Source: Helicobacter cetorum MIT 99-5656
GTDB lineage: Bacteria > Campylobacterota > Campylobacteria > Campylobacterales > Helicobacteraceae
Assembly: GCF_000259275.1 (NCBI RefSeq)
Contig: NC_017735.1
Coordinates: forward strand, 310,001 to 374,000
Direction of reading: 5' to 3'
DNA length: 64,000 nt
The notes below the pieces were generated by a model. That model worked only from the letters and a program-made list of their open reading frames with translations. It ran no database searches and was not told the DNA's origin. The stretch's first letter is position 1, and each line of letters starts with the position of its first letter. Shown in pieces: positions 50,463-59,471 of this stretch. A program made the position numbers and the translations under genes.

Positions 50463-52619
50463 CTATTGCTTAAGATTTAATAGGGTGTTAAGGATTTGAT
50501 CTGATGTGGTTACCGCTTTAGAGTTAGCTTGAAAGCCCCTTTGAACCACAATCAAATTCGTTAAACTACGGCTTAAATCCACATTACTAGATTCTAGCTT
50601 AGAACCAGAAACAGAACCCCTACGCCCTGTATTTGCCGCACCTATTAAGGCCTGTCCTGAGTTACCTGTTTGAGAAAAGACATTTCCCCCTAAGGCTTGT
50701 AAGCCTGCATCATTAGCAAAATTCGCTAAAGCCACTTGAGCTAAAGCCAAAGTTCTGCCATTACTAAACGCTCCTAAAAGCACGCCATCAGAATCAAAAC
50801 GCACATCCATTAAATCGCCCGCTTGATAGCCATTTTGCTCAATCGCATAAGTTTCAGAAATCTTATCCACGCTTGTTAACCCATCAAAACTTCCTGATGA
50901 ACCAAAGGCTAAATTGATGCGTTGTGGGGCATCAGCACCATTTTTAGGGTCAAATTGTAAAAGGGGCGGATTCATGCCAGCTAGTGAGCCATCATTATTA
51001 AAACGCAAACGACCCCCTTCAAACACATTAGGACGAGCCGCTGACCCCCCTACTAATTCCGCAGGTTCTGGCACAATCGCTCTAAAATTCCATTCTGCCC
51101 CCCCACTTCTATAAAACTCAATACGCATGGTGTGTTTGGTGCCTAAACTATCCACAATATCAATACTTGTAGCATGGATTGCATGTGTGAATTTAGAGCT
51201 ACTTGCTGGTGCTCCCCCTTCAATTAAAGAAGCGGTGTTAAGCCCTTTCATAGCGTTTTTAAACAAGACATTATTCGTTACATTATCTGAAGAATACCCA
51301 CTGACAAACACATTAAGATTTTCTTTAGTGGTATTTTTATTGTCTCTATTATCAATTTCAAACATGCCATATTGATTGATAGTAACTCCCACAGAAGCCG
51401 CTGAGTCTTGGTAATTGTCTGCTAAACTAGGGTCTTTAACAATATTAGCATCATGCTGGATTAATGCACGCAATTCATCAGTAGTTCTGAATTGTCCGTT
51501 CTCTGCATTAGGACTGATAGAATTTGTATAGCTATATCTAAATGCGGTTACATCTTTATCGCCTTCCATAAAGTTAGCAAACGCTCCTGTTCCTGCCTGA
51601 GTTACCACAATATTTTTAAGTTTCTCATCACCATCTAGTTCATTTTTATTTTCCAAACGCAATTGTGTCCCATCTAAATAGGCTTCGATGCCCGTTTGGC
51701 TTTTGACCGCATTGATAGCATTTTTAGCCGCCACTAAGCTTGAAGTCCTACTCACGGCTGAATCATTAGTGAAAGAAATTTTAACCCCATTTAACTCAAG
51801 GGTATTATTCTCTGCAGAAGGAATAATATCTTTTATCATTTTTGAACTCTTATAGCTGACCCAAATCCCTTGATTTTCATTCAATAAAAAGGCGTCGCCA
51901 TCTTCATTATATAAAGAACCCATATCTTCTGCCACTTGAGTTAAGTTCGTGCTAGAATCATACATGGGGTTAATACCATCTGAGGGGGTTTTAGCAGAAG
52001 AATCTAAAGCAAATATAGCTGCCGTTTGGTCTGCGTGCCTTCCAGCGTTTAAATTCGCTCGCATAGAAATACGATTGCTCGCTCTTGCTGGCATAACCAT
52101 GCCAGGGTCAATTCTAATATTTTCTAAAGGACCTGTATTATCTACTTTTAAGGCGTCCGTATCACTCCCCTTATTTCCTGTATCAGTTCCATTTCTAACC
52201 CACCCTTGCACCACAAGTCCGCCGGTTGTAACCAAACTCCCTTGTGCATCAAAGAGAAACTCCCCATCTCTAGTAAAATTACGAGTAACCCCCCTATCAG
52301 GGCTAATAATAAAAAAGCCATCGCCTTGAATAGCTAAATCAGTTTTTACATCAGTGTTTTGGATATTGCCCTGTGAAAAGATTTTTGTCGTTGCATCCAC
52401 ACCTACCCCAAGTCCTATAGAAAAGTCATTCTGTCCTGCTAAACCATTTTTATAGGGTGCGGTAGCAATGAGTTTGACTTGAGAGAGCATATCCACAAAA
52501 GAAGCTCTAGAATATTTAAAACCGGTAGTGTTTACATTAGCGATATTATTACTCTCAATATCTAAAGCAATTTGATGGGCTTGCATTCCATTAACACCAG
52601 ACCATAAAGACCTAAGCAT
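50463..52619 (-). CDS. flgE: Flagellar hook protein FlgE
   Basis: Polymerises into the flagellar hook. 718 residues, the long Helicobacter form. The N-terminal flagellar rod/hook motif MLRSLWSGVNGMQAHQIALD then NNIANVNTTGFKYSRASF is intact. The C-terminal part (SNVDLSRSLTNLIVVQRGFQ and VTTSDQILNTLLNL) supplies the partner helix of the D0 domain. The central domains are variable and Ser/Asn-rich. A sigma-54 promoter lies about 40 bp upstream, as for other middle-class flagellar genes. Confidence 0.96.
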   Translation of the reverse strand: MLRSLWSGVNGMQAHQIALDIESNNIANVNTTGFKYSRASFVDMLSQVKLIATAPYKNGLAGQNDFSIGLGVGVDATTKIFSQGNIQNTDVKTDLAIQGDGFFIISPDRGVTRNFTRDGEFLFDAQGSLVTTGGLVVQGWVRNGTDTGNKGSDTDALKVDNTGPLENIRIDPGMVMPARASNRISMRANLNAGRHADQTAAIFALDSSAKTPSDGINPMYDSSTNLTQVAEDMGSLYNEDGDAFLLNENQGIWVSYKSSKMIKDIIPSAENNTLELNGVKISFTNDSAVSRTSSLVAAKNAINAVKSQTGIEAYLDGTQLRLENKNELDGDEKLKNIVVTQAGTGAFANFMEGDKDVTAFRYSYTNSISPNAENGQFRTTDELRALIQHDANIVKDPSLADNYQDSAASVGVTINQYGMFEIDNRDNKNTTKENLNVFVSGYSSDNVTNNVLFKNAMKGLNTASLIEGGAPASSSKFTHAIHATSIDIVDSLGTKHTMRIEFYRSGGAEWNFRAIVPEPAELVGGSAARPNVFEGGRLRFNNDGSLAGMNPPLLQFDPKNGADAPQRINLAFGSSGSFDGLTSVDKISETYAIEQNGYQAGDLMDVRFDSDGVLLGAFSNGRTLALAQVALANFANDAGLQALGGNVFSQTGNSGQALIGAANTGRRGSVSGSKLESSNVDLSRSLTNLIVVQRGFQANSKAVTTSDQILNTLLNLKQ

Positions 52620-52658
52620 GGCTATCCTTTAAAAAATAAATTCATTGCACAAAAATAA

Positions 52659-52677
52659 AGCAAAAGTTGTTCCAAAA
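52659..52677 (-). promoter_or_regulatory. Sigma-54 (RpoN) promoter of flgE
   Basis: On the minus strand: TTTTGGAACAACTTTTGC, followed by TTT. The -24 GG and -12 GC are separated by exactly 10 bases, matching the RpoN consensus. In H. pylori, flgE is under RpoN/FlgR control. Confidence 0.8.
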
Positions 52678-52871
52678 TAACCTTCAAACAAATCATTTTT
52701 CACCACTTAATTTCTTAAAAACAATTAATCAACCCATGCCAACTTTATATTTCAATAAATTCTTTAAATTTTTTGCTAAAACTAAGAGAGCTTGATAATC
52801 TGCACCAATAAGCATTTTCTAACTTTACTTTAGATAACATAGTCAAAATAAATACACGCAAGGACGATGTT

Positions 52872-53201
52872 ATGCAAAATCTACCCCCATGCCCCAAATG
52901 CCAAGATGAATACACCTACCACGATGGCGTGCAATTAGTTTGTCCGAGTTGCTCGCATGAATGGAGTGAAAATGAAACCGATAATGAAGAATTTGTCGTT
53001 AAAGATAGCAATGATAATATCTTGCAAAACGGAGATTCGGTCATTCTCATCAAAGACTTGAAAGTTAAAGGTTCGTCTTTGGTGCTTAAAAAAGGCACAA
53101 AAATTAAAAATATTAAATTAGTTGATGATAACCATAATGTAGATTGTAAAGTTGAAGGACAAAGCCTATCTTTAAAATCCGAATTTCTTAAGAAGGCTTA
53201 G
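52872..53201 (+). CDS. yjdM: YjdM/PhnA-family zinc ribbon protein
   Basis: A 109-residue protein once called alkylphosphonate uptake protein. The N-terminal zinc ribbon CPKC...CPSC is at residues 7-29, followed by the family core VKDSNDNILQNGDSVILIKD and LKVKGSSLVLKKGTKIKNI. Its real function is unclear; there are no phosphonate genes nearby. Preceded by about 250 bp of AT-rich DNA that separates it from flgE. Confidence 0.88.
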   Translation: MQNLPPCPKCQDEYTYHDGVQLVCPSCSHEWSENETDNEEFVVKDSNDNILQNGDSVILIKDLKVKGSSLVLKKGTKIKNIKLVDDNHNVDCKVEGQSLSLKSEFLKKA

Positions 53202-53226
53202 AATATTTCTAAGCCTATAAAAACAC

Positions 53227-53442
53227 CTATTTCTTAGAAAAAATCAGTTTATCGAGCTTAAAAAAAATCAACGCTCCAATGGTTTGTCCTAAGAAAAGAT
53301 TAAGCCACAGCGGAAAATTGAAATAATGAAAAACCTCCATGAAAGGCAACATCACCACTGCACTCAACATCCATCTAAGCCAATACACTAAAAAGAGCTT
53401 AGACTTGTATTCTTCGCCAAGTTTTTTGAAAAATCCCTGCAT
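53227..53442 (-). CDS. Small membrane protein of unknown function
   Basis: A 71-residue protein with two hydrophobic helices (YWLRWMLSAVVMLPFMEVF and FPLWLNLFLGQTIGALIFF) and basic ends, suggesting a hairpin in the inner membrane with both termini in the cytoplasm. It holds the position of a hypothetical gene between yjdM and kapA in H. pylori. I recognise no family. Confidence 0.65.
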   Translation of the reverse strand: MQGFFKKLGEEYKSKLFLVYWLRWMLSAVVMLPFMEVFHYFNFPLWLNLFLGQTIGALIFFKLDKLIFSKK

Positions 53443-53512
53443 AAGACAATCCTTTAGAACGCTCTTATAAGCCCCCCTTTAAGGAAGCTCTACTTTAAGA
53501 ATTTAAATATCC

Positions 53513-54388
53513 TTAGATAGTAGTATAAGACACTCTCTTCTCAAATAAACTACTTTCATAATTATTTAAATTCCTGCCATCTACAAGTGCAAACGCATCT
53601 CCAAAAGTAGGCAATAACGCAGAATCTAGTTGCACATCTTTATGGCGATTGAGCGGAATAAAGACCTCTTTATGACCGCCTTTGAAATCAAACGCCAAAA
53701 ATGAATCTTTGAGATACACTTCTACCATAGAAGAACTTCTAGCAACCTTGTTCTTACCTAATTTTAAACCCTGCACTTCAGCACTCTCAATCCCACATGC
53801 ATGGCACAAAGACACAAACATGCTTTCTTGAGAAATCTCTGCAAACCAAGGCAAACTCTCACGCCTAGATAAATTGACTTTACCCTCCAAAGTCTTTTGT
53901 CTCTTAGGCATCTCATGTTTGACAAACGCATAAAAATTATTTGCAGTTTCTTTTGAAGTCATCCCTTTGAGCTGGTTTGCGATGTTTTTTATACTCGCAT
54001 CTTCTCTCTCATAACGCCCTATTGTTGCAAAACCTTTTTTATCAAACAAACGCTCATTCAATCGGTAATTAGACACTTCATAAGAGAGATGCACATGTTT
54101 TTTCTTAGCACTTTTTGCAAAACTAAGTTGCAAATAAGGCATTCCATCAACAAGCATGCTTTTGTAATCTGCATGATTGCCTTCCAAATTCACATTGCTT
54201 GCTACAACGCTTGGCATGGGAATGAATAGCGAAGTATGCTCAGCAGAGTCAAAATCAATGCTATAATTTGCATCTATTTTATACTTTGTAACACCTTGCT
54301 TGCTTCCATCAGCTTTCAGAAGCTGTGTCCCTAGCACAACGCCTGTAGTACTCAAAGCAGTTGTCTTAATAAAATCCCTTCGTCTCAT
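53513..54388 (-). CDS. kapA: Catalase-associated protein KapA
   Basis: A 291-residue periplasmic protein with a twin-arginine signal: MRRRDFIKTTALSTTGVVLG, then a predicted cleavage before the mature chain. In H. pylori KapA accompanies KatA and is needed for full peroxide resistance. The C-terminal half contains WFAEISQESMFVSLCHACGI, with the Cys-His pattern and a transglutaminase-like look (SLCHACGIESAEVQGL, then FDFKGGH). It lies 169 bp downstream of katA, with the katA terminator in between. Confidence 0.88.
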   Translation of the reverse strand: MRRRDFIKTTALSTTGVVLGTQLLKADGSKQGVTKYKIDANYSIDFDSAEHTSLFIPMPSVVASNVNLEGNHADYKSMLVDGMPYLQLSFAKSAKKKHVHLSYEVSNYRLNERLFDKKGFATIGRYEREDASIKNIANQLKGMTSKETANNFYAFVKHEMPKRQKTLEGKVNLSRRESLPWFAEISQESMFVSLCHACGIESAEVQGLKLGKNKVARSSSMVEVYLKDSFLAFDFKGGHKEVFIPLNRHKDVQLDSALLPTFGDAFALVDGRNLNNYESSLFEKRVSYTTI

Positions 54389-54496
54389 AAAATACTCTTT
54401 ATTGTAATTTTTAAACTTATTATTGAATTTATAAAAAAGTATGACACATTACCAATCTCAAAAGACTAGTAATCCATTCAAAAATACTTAAATTTC

Positions 54497-54535
54497 AAAA
54501 GACAAGGCATTCTTGAGTAAAAATCAAGAATGCCT
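54497..54535 (-). terminator. Strong intrinsic terminator of katA
   Basis: A perfect 12-bp stem (54505-54516 with 54524-54535; AGGCATTCTTGA pairs with its complement) around a 7-nt loop, 22 bp after the katA stop. On the minus strand it is followed by TGTCTTTT. It separates katA from kapA. Confidence 0.75.
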
Positions 54536-54557
54536 AAAGAAAATAGTCTCATTTTCT

Positions 54558-56057
54558 TTATTTCTTCATGCCCTTCATTTTCATATCTTTCATCATCTTC
54601 ATGTGTTTTTCAAGGGCTTTTTTAACGCCTTCAGCATATTTTGGGTCAGCCTTCTTGAAATGTTCCATCTGCTTATCAACAATTTCCTTAGGAACATGCA
54701 CCATAGAACCTGCGATATTGTCATACAATCTCTCTTTTTCATCAGCTTTCATTAAGCGATACAAATCACCTGCTTGAGTATAATAATCGCTATCTTCAGC
54801 CCTATAATCCCAATTCCACACTTCATACTCTTTCTCAAGATAAGTTAAATTGAGCTTAGGCTCTCTAGCATTCTTATCTTCTTTGTAGCCTGGTAATGAA
54901 CTGGGGGTATAGTTTTGTAAAGCACCATAGTGTCCATTTTGCATAAAGCCATCTCTAGTAGTGGAATGGAATGGACATCTTGGCTTGTTGACCGGCAACT
55001 GAGAGTGATTAATGCCTAAGCGATAGCGTTGTGTATCACCATAAGAGAATAGGCGACCTTGCAACATCCTATCAGGACTATAACCAATTCCAGGAACTAC
55101 ATTAGCAGGGTTGAACGCCGCCTGCTCTACTTCTGCAAAATAGTTCTCAGGGTTTCTATTCAACTCTACAATACCTACTTCCATTAATGGGTAATCTTTC
55201 TGACTCCAAACCTTAGTTACATCAAACGGATGGAATTTGTATTTCTTAGCATCTGCTTCTGGCATAATTTGAATACTCATACGCCACTTTGGAAAATCCT
55301 TTCTAGCAATCGCTTCAAATAGGTCTCGTTGATGTGAATCCATATCGTGTTTTCTAAGCTCTGCAGCTTCTTCACTTGTCAAATTCTTAATGCCTTGCAT
55401 ACACTTGAAGTGGAACTTCACCCAAAAACGCTCATTTTTGGCATTAATAAGACTAAATGTGTGGCTACCAAAACCATCCATATGACGGAAAGATTTAGGA
55501 ATACCTCTATCACCCATAAGCCATGTTACTTGGTGCAAACTCTCAGGAACATTGCTCCAAAAATCCCATACCATAGTAGCATTAGGTAAGTTAGTTTGAG
55601 GATCTCTTTTTTGAGTGTGAATAAAATCAGGAAATTTAATCGCATCACGAATAAAGAAAATAGGTGTGTTATTTCCTACCAAATCCCAATTGCCCTCCTC
55701 GGTGTAATACTTCATCGCAAAGCCTCTTGGGTCTCTCACCGCATCCGCACTACCTCTCTCACCAGCCACAGTAGAAAATCTAAAAAAGCATTCTGTCTTC
55801 TTGCCTACTTTAGAGAAAATTTTTGCTTTAGTGTATTTAGTAATATCCTTAGTTACGGTGAAAGTGCCATAAGCTCCACTCCCCTTAGCATGCACCACTC
55901 TTTCAGGAATTCTTTCTCTATCAAATGCTGCTAGCTTCTCCAAAAACCAAGTGCTTTGTAAAAGAACAGGACCCCTAGGACCGGCCGTAAACACATTGTT
56001 ATCATCGCCAATTGGAGCACCAAAAGGACTAGTTTGTTTTAAATCCTTATTAATCAT
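54558..56057 (-). CDS. katA: Catalase
   Basis: Haem catalase that removes hydrogen peroxide; in H. pylori it is very abundant and found in cytosol and periplasm. 499 residues. The distal His is in [20 protein letters not shown], the distal Asn in [18 protein letters not shown], and the proximal haem-ligand Tyr in [15 protein letters not shown]. The C-terminus ends in a Lys/Met-rich tail ([13 protein letters not shown]) like the H. pylori tail but without its His residues. Confidence 0.97.
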   Translation of the reverse strand: MINKDLKQTSPFGAPIGDDNNVFTAGPRGPVLLQSTWFLEKLAAFDRERIPERVVHAKGSGAYGTFTVTKDITKYTKAKIFSKVGKKTECFFRFSTVAGERGSADAVRDPRGFAMKYYTEEGNWDLVGNNTPIFFIRDAIKFPDFIHTQKRDPQTNLPNATMVWDFWSNVPESLHQVTWLMGDRGIPKSFRHMDGFGSHTFSLINAKNERFWVKFHFKCMQGIKNLTSEEAAELRKHDMDSHQRDLFEAIARKDFPKWRMSIQIMPEADAKKYKFHPFDVTKVWSQKDYPLMEVGIVELNRNPENYFAEVEQAAFNPANVVPGIGYSPDRMLQGRLFSYGDTQRYRLGINHSQLPVNKPRCPFHSTTRDGFMQNGHYGALQNYTPSSLPGYKEDKNAREPKLNLTYLEKEYEVWNWDYRAEDSDYYTQAGDLYRLMKADEKERLYDNIAGSMVHVPKEIVDKQMEHFKKADPKYAEGVKKALEKHMKMMKDMKMKGMKK

Positions 56058-56401
56058 CTTAATATCCTTGTGATTTCAAATTTTCGTAATTTGACACCAG
56101 CCAACTTACTTGCCATGATTATTACATGTTTTGTTATCTAAAGACTAACAATTATCAACTTTTTTTAAAGTAGCTCTCTTTAAAAGAAAAAACAACCTTA
56201 AATATTTCTATTTGTAACAATAAATAGGAATGGTGAAAATTATTAATGAAATTTTATTTTTAATCTAGTTTTAATAATAGTTATTATAATATTTGACTTT
56301 CAAGGTATTTGTTCGTTGATTTTTGTCTTTCACTCATGCCTTATGTTGCCTTTTATCAGCACGCATTAGAGCATTTAATTTAGATTTAAGGAGAATCGTT
56401 G
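56058..56401. other. Divergent katA/frpB control region
   Basis: 344 bp between two divergent genes, no ORF. It must hold the katA promoter on the left and the promoter of the iron/nickel receptor gene on the right. The right part (56220-56300) is extremely AT-rich and contains a Fur-box-like dyad. AAGGAG before the ATG at 56402 is the ribosome binding site of the receptor gene. No clean TATAAT is seen for katA. Confidence 0.55.
56272..56290 (+). promoter_or_regulatory. Putative Fur box upstream of frpB-type gene
   Basis: TAATAATAGTTATTATAAT is a near-perfect dyad close to the H. pylori Fur target TAATAATnATTATTA. It lies 112 bp before the receptor's ATG, in the position expected for iron (or NikR nickel) control. 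Confidence 0.55.
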
Positions 56402-58782
56402 ATGTTTTCAAAACCATATCCAAAGCTTAAGCACGCCTTGTTGTTTCCATTATTAGTGGATAGTCTTTATAGTGCCGAACATACTTTAGGTAAAGTTACC
56501 ACTCAAGCCAAAAGAATTTTTACTTACAACAATGAGTTTAAAGTAACCTCTAAAGAGCTAGAACAACGCCAAAGCAATGAAGTGAAAGACTTGTTTAGGA
56601 CCAACCCCGATGTGAATGTGGGTGGGGGTTCTATTATGGGGCAGAAAATCTATGTTAGGGGCGTTGAAGATAGGCTTTTGAGAGTTACCGTAGATGGTGC
56701 CGCACAAAATGGTAATATTTATCACCATCAAGGTAATACCGTCATTGACCCTGGCATGCTAAAAAGCGTAGAAGTTACCAAAGGTTCAGCTAATGCTAGT
56801 GCAGGACCAGGGGCCATTGCTGGAGTGATTAAAATGGAAACTAAAGGCGCGGCTGATTTTATTCCTAAAGGACGCAGTTATGCAGCCAGTGGAGCCGTAA
56901 GCTTTTATACAAACTTTGGGGATAGAGAAACTTTTACAGCGGCTTATCAAGGCACGCATTTTGATATTATCGCTTATTACACCCATCAAAATCAATTCTA
57001 TTATAGAAGCGGTGCTACAGCGATGAAAAATCTCTTCAAACCCACGCCAGCGGATAAAGAGCCAGAGGCACCCCAAGCGAGCAAAACAACGCCCTTATTA
57101 AAATGAATGGTTACTTGAGCGATAGAGACACGCTCACTTTTAGTTGGAACATGACACGAGATAGTGCCACACGCCCTTTAAGAAGTAACGCCATAGGACT
57201 AGCCTATCCTTGTGAAACCCCCTTTAGTCCTGATAGTGCTCAAGGATGCCCTAATGTGTTAGATAACTTCACGAAATACATGTATCATTCTGTTAATGTT
57301 GCTAATAACCTTTCGTTGCAATACAAAAGAGAAGCGGGCAATTCTTTTGGCGACCCAAGACTAGATTTCACCCTTTATTCAAGCATTAGAAACGGCAAGT
57401 TTGACCCCCTATTCAATCCTAATAGCGTGTATGCACGATTTCCTTACAGCAAAGCTACACAATGGGAAAAAGACAATTATCCATGTGTAAAAGGCGGGGA
57501 TTGCACCCCAAGCTTTTCAGATATTGATGGCCCAAGCTCACAACCCAGAAATTTATTTTTAAATAACACCGGGTTAAATCTCAAAGTCGCTCATGTCATT
57601 GATGAAGCCACAGACAGCCTTTTTGAATACGGGTTTAACTATCAAAATTTAACCATTTTTGACGCACGCATTCCCAAATCAGATTTATACAGACCTAATC
57701 AAATCTATACTGATGATGCAGGGGAAAAACAAGTGGCTTGTAGTTTTGTAGAAAATATTGATGCCAAAGACCCAACGCTGTGTCAAAGGGGAAAAGCCAG
57801 CGGGAATATCTATGGGGGCTATGTGCAAGCTAATTACACACCGCACAAAATGGTTACTTTTGGAGCAGGAGTGAGATGGGATGCTTATACCCTTTATGAT
57901 AAAGACTGGAACCACCGCTTCACGCAAGGCTTTAGCCCTAGTGCAGCCCTTGTGATTAACCCCATTGAGCCTTTATCTCTCAAACTCACTTACTCTCAAG
58001 TTACAAGGGGGGTTATGCCAGGGGATGGGGTGTATATGCGTCAAAGCGATTTGCGATACGCTAAAAATATTAAGCCTGAAGTGGGTTCGAACGCTGAATT
58101 TAATATTGACTGGGAAGGAAAGTATTTTAGCGGAAGGGCTGCTGCATTTTATCAAGCTTTGGATAATTTCATTTCTCAATACGCCCAACGCCTCATCGTA
58201 ACTAATTTGGATTTTCCTATCCGTATTTATGGCTATGAAGTGGGTGGGACATTCAGGTATAAGGGAGTGAGCTTAAATATAGGGATTTCACGCACATGGC
58301 CTACAGCTAAAAGGCATTTAATGGCAGATAGCTATGAGTTAGCTGCAAGCACAGGCAATGTCTTTATCATCAAGCTTGATTACACCATTCCTAGAACTGG
58401 CATCAATCTTGCGTGGCTGAGCCGTTTTGTTACCGGCTTAGATTATTGTGGGATTGATATTTACCTGCCTGATTATGGAACAGTAGAAAAACCAAAAACC
58501 CCTACAGATTTAGCCAAATGCGGCCCCCAATTAGGGCTAGTGCATATGCATAAACCCGGCTATGGCGTGAGCAATTTTTATGTCAACTGGAGCCCTAAAA
58601 CCAAAAGCCGTTGGAATGGCTTACTGCTTTCAGCGGTGTTTAACAATGTCTTCAACAAAATTTATGTAGACCAAACAAGCCCCTATGTGATGAGCCCAGA
58701 TATGCCAGGCACTGATGCGCTCAAAAGAGCGATTGCAGAACCAGGCTTTAACGCACGCCTTGAAGTCGCTTACAAATGGTAA
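56402..58782 (+). pseudogene. frpB1: FrpB-type TonB-dependent receptor, frameshifted
   Basis: Outer membrane receptor for iron or haem (nickel in some H. pylori FrpBs). The first frame (ATG 56402 to 57106) has a signal peptide, a TonB-box/plug (VTTQAKRIFTYNNEF, IYVRGVEDRLLRVTVDGAAQ, IDPGMLKSVEVTKGSANASA) and the first strands, then ends in PQASKTTPLLK. The second frame (57103-58782) resumes NNALIKMNGYLSDRDTLTF and runs through the barrel to a C-terminal LEVAYKW. The shift is near 57080-57083: the text has GCACCCCAAGC, and one more C gives EAPPSEQNNALIK, the expected family sequence. Total would be about 793 residues. ruvC follows convergently. Confidence 0.88.
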
Positions 58783-58784
58783 GC

Positions 58785-59264
58785 CTATTTGAGATTGAGC
58801 CTTAGTCGTTGTGCGTGCGTAATAGCAACTGCCATCGCATCGCTAATATCCAAAGGTTTAATCTCGTTAGTGATATTTAGCAGGCGTTTCACCATAAACG
58901 CCACTTGCTCCTTGCTGGCTTTTCCATTACCGGTAAGAGCTTTTTTGACTTGTAGGGGTGTGTATTCACTAAAATTACCAATTCTCTCTAGAATTTTTAA
59001 AGATAACGCCCCCCTAAATTGTGCGAGCTTAATCACGCTTTTGGGGTTATATCCAAAGAAAATGTCTTCAATAGCCACTTCATTGACTTCATAAATATCT
59101 AACAAATGATTGAGCGCTTCTATCAAATCTAAAATTTGTTCTTGTAAATGCATGCTCTTAATATTCACAAATCCAGCCGCAATTAACGAAAGCTTGTTAG
59201 AAGTGGCACTAATGATAGCATACCCACACCTTTTACTACCCGGGTCTATTCCTAAAATATACAT
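58785..59264 (-). CDS. ruvC: Holliday junction resolvase RuvC
   Basis: Endonuclease that resolves Holliday junctions with RuvAB. 159 residues. The first catalytic Asp is in [18 protein letters not shown], the Glu in [15 protein letters not shown], and the last acidic pair in [15 protein letters not shown]. The stop lies 2 bp from the receptor gene's stop, convergent. Last gene before the VacA-like locus. Confidence 0.96.
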   Translation of the reverse strand: MYILGIDPGSKRCGYAIISATSNKLSLIAAGFVNIKSMHLQEQILDLIEALNHLLDIYEVNEVAIEDIFFGYNPKSVIKLAQFRGALSLKILERIGNFSEYTPLQVKKALTGNGKASKEQVAFMVKRLLNITNEIKPLDISDAMAVAITHAQRLRLNLK

Positions 59265-59305
59265 TTTTGCCCTTCCTAGTAATCCTATGTTTGACTTATA
59301 TTAAG

Positions 59306-59311
59306 ATTATA
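59306..59311 (-). promoter_or_regulatory. Predicted -10 box for ruvC
   Basis: The minus strand reads TGCGTATAATC; the perfect TATAAT is 41 bp upstream of the ruvC ATG, in the divergent gap to the VacA-like gene. Confidence 0.5.
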
Positions 59312-59352
59312 CGCAAATTTCAAATCTCTAAGGTATGTCAACTAAAAATATA

Positions 59353-59361
59353 TGTTACAAT
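59353..59361 (+). promoter_or_regulatory. Predicted extended -10 for the first VacA-like gene
   Basis: TGTTACAAT (TGn plus TACAAT, one mismatch) about 110 bp before the ATG at 59472, implying a leader of roughly 100 nt. AAAGGGATAAG supplies the ribosome binding site. Confidence 0.4.
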
Positions 59362-59471
59362 TTTTCATGTATCACAAAAAAACAATAGCAATCAAACCTA
59401 AAAACAATGTTCATCATCAAAATATGTTAGAGTGAAATCCTAGCTAAACTTTTAATTTAAAGGGATAAGTA

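Noticed and set aside
50460..50486. Hairpin ACCCTATT/AATAGGGT at the flgE stop as a terminator
   Set aside because: On the minus strand it is followed by A-rich, not T-rich, sequence, and it overlaps the coding end. Not an intrinsic terminator.
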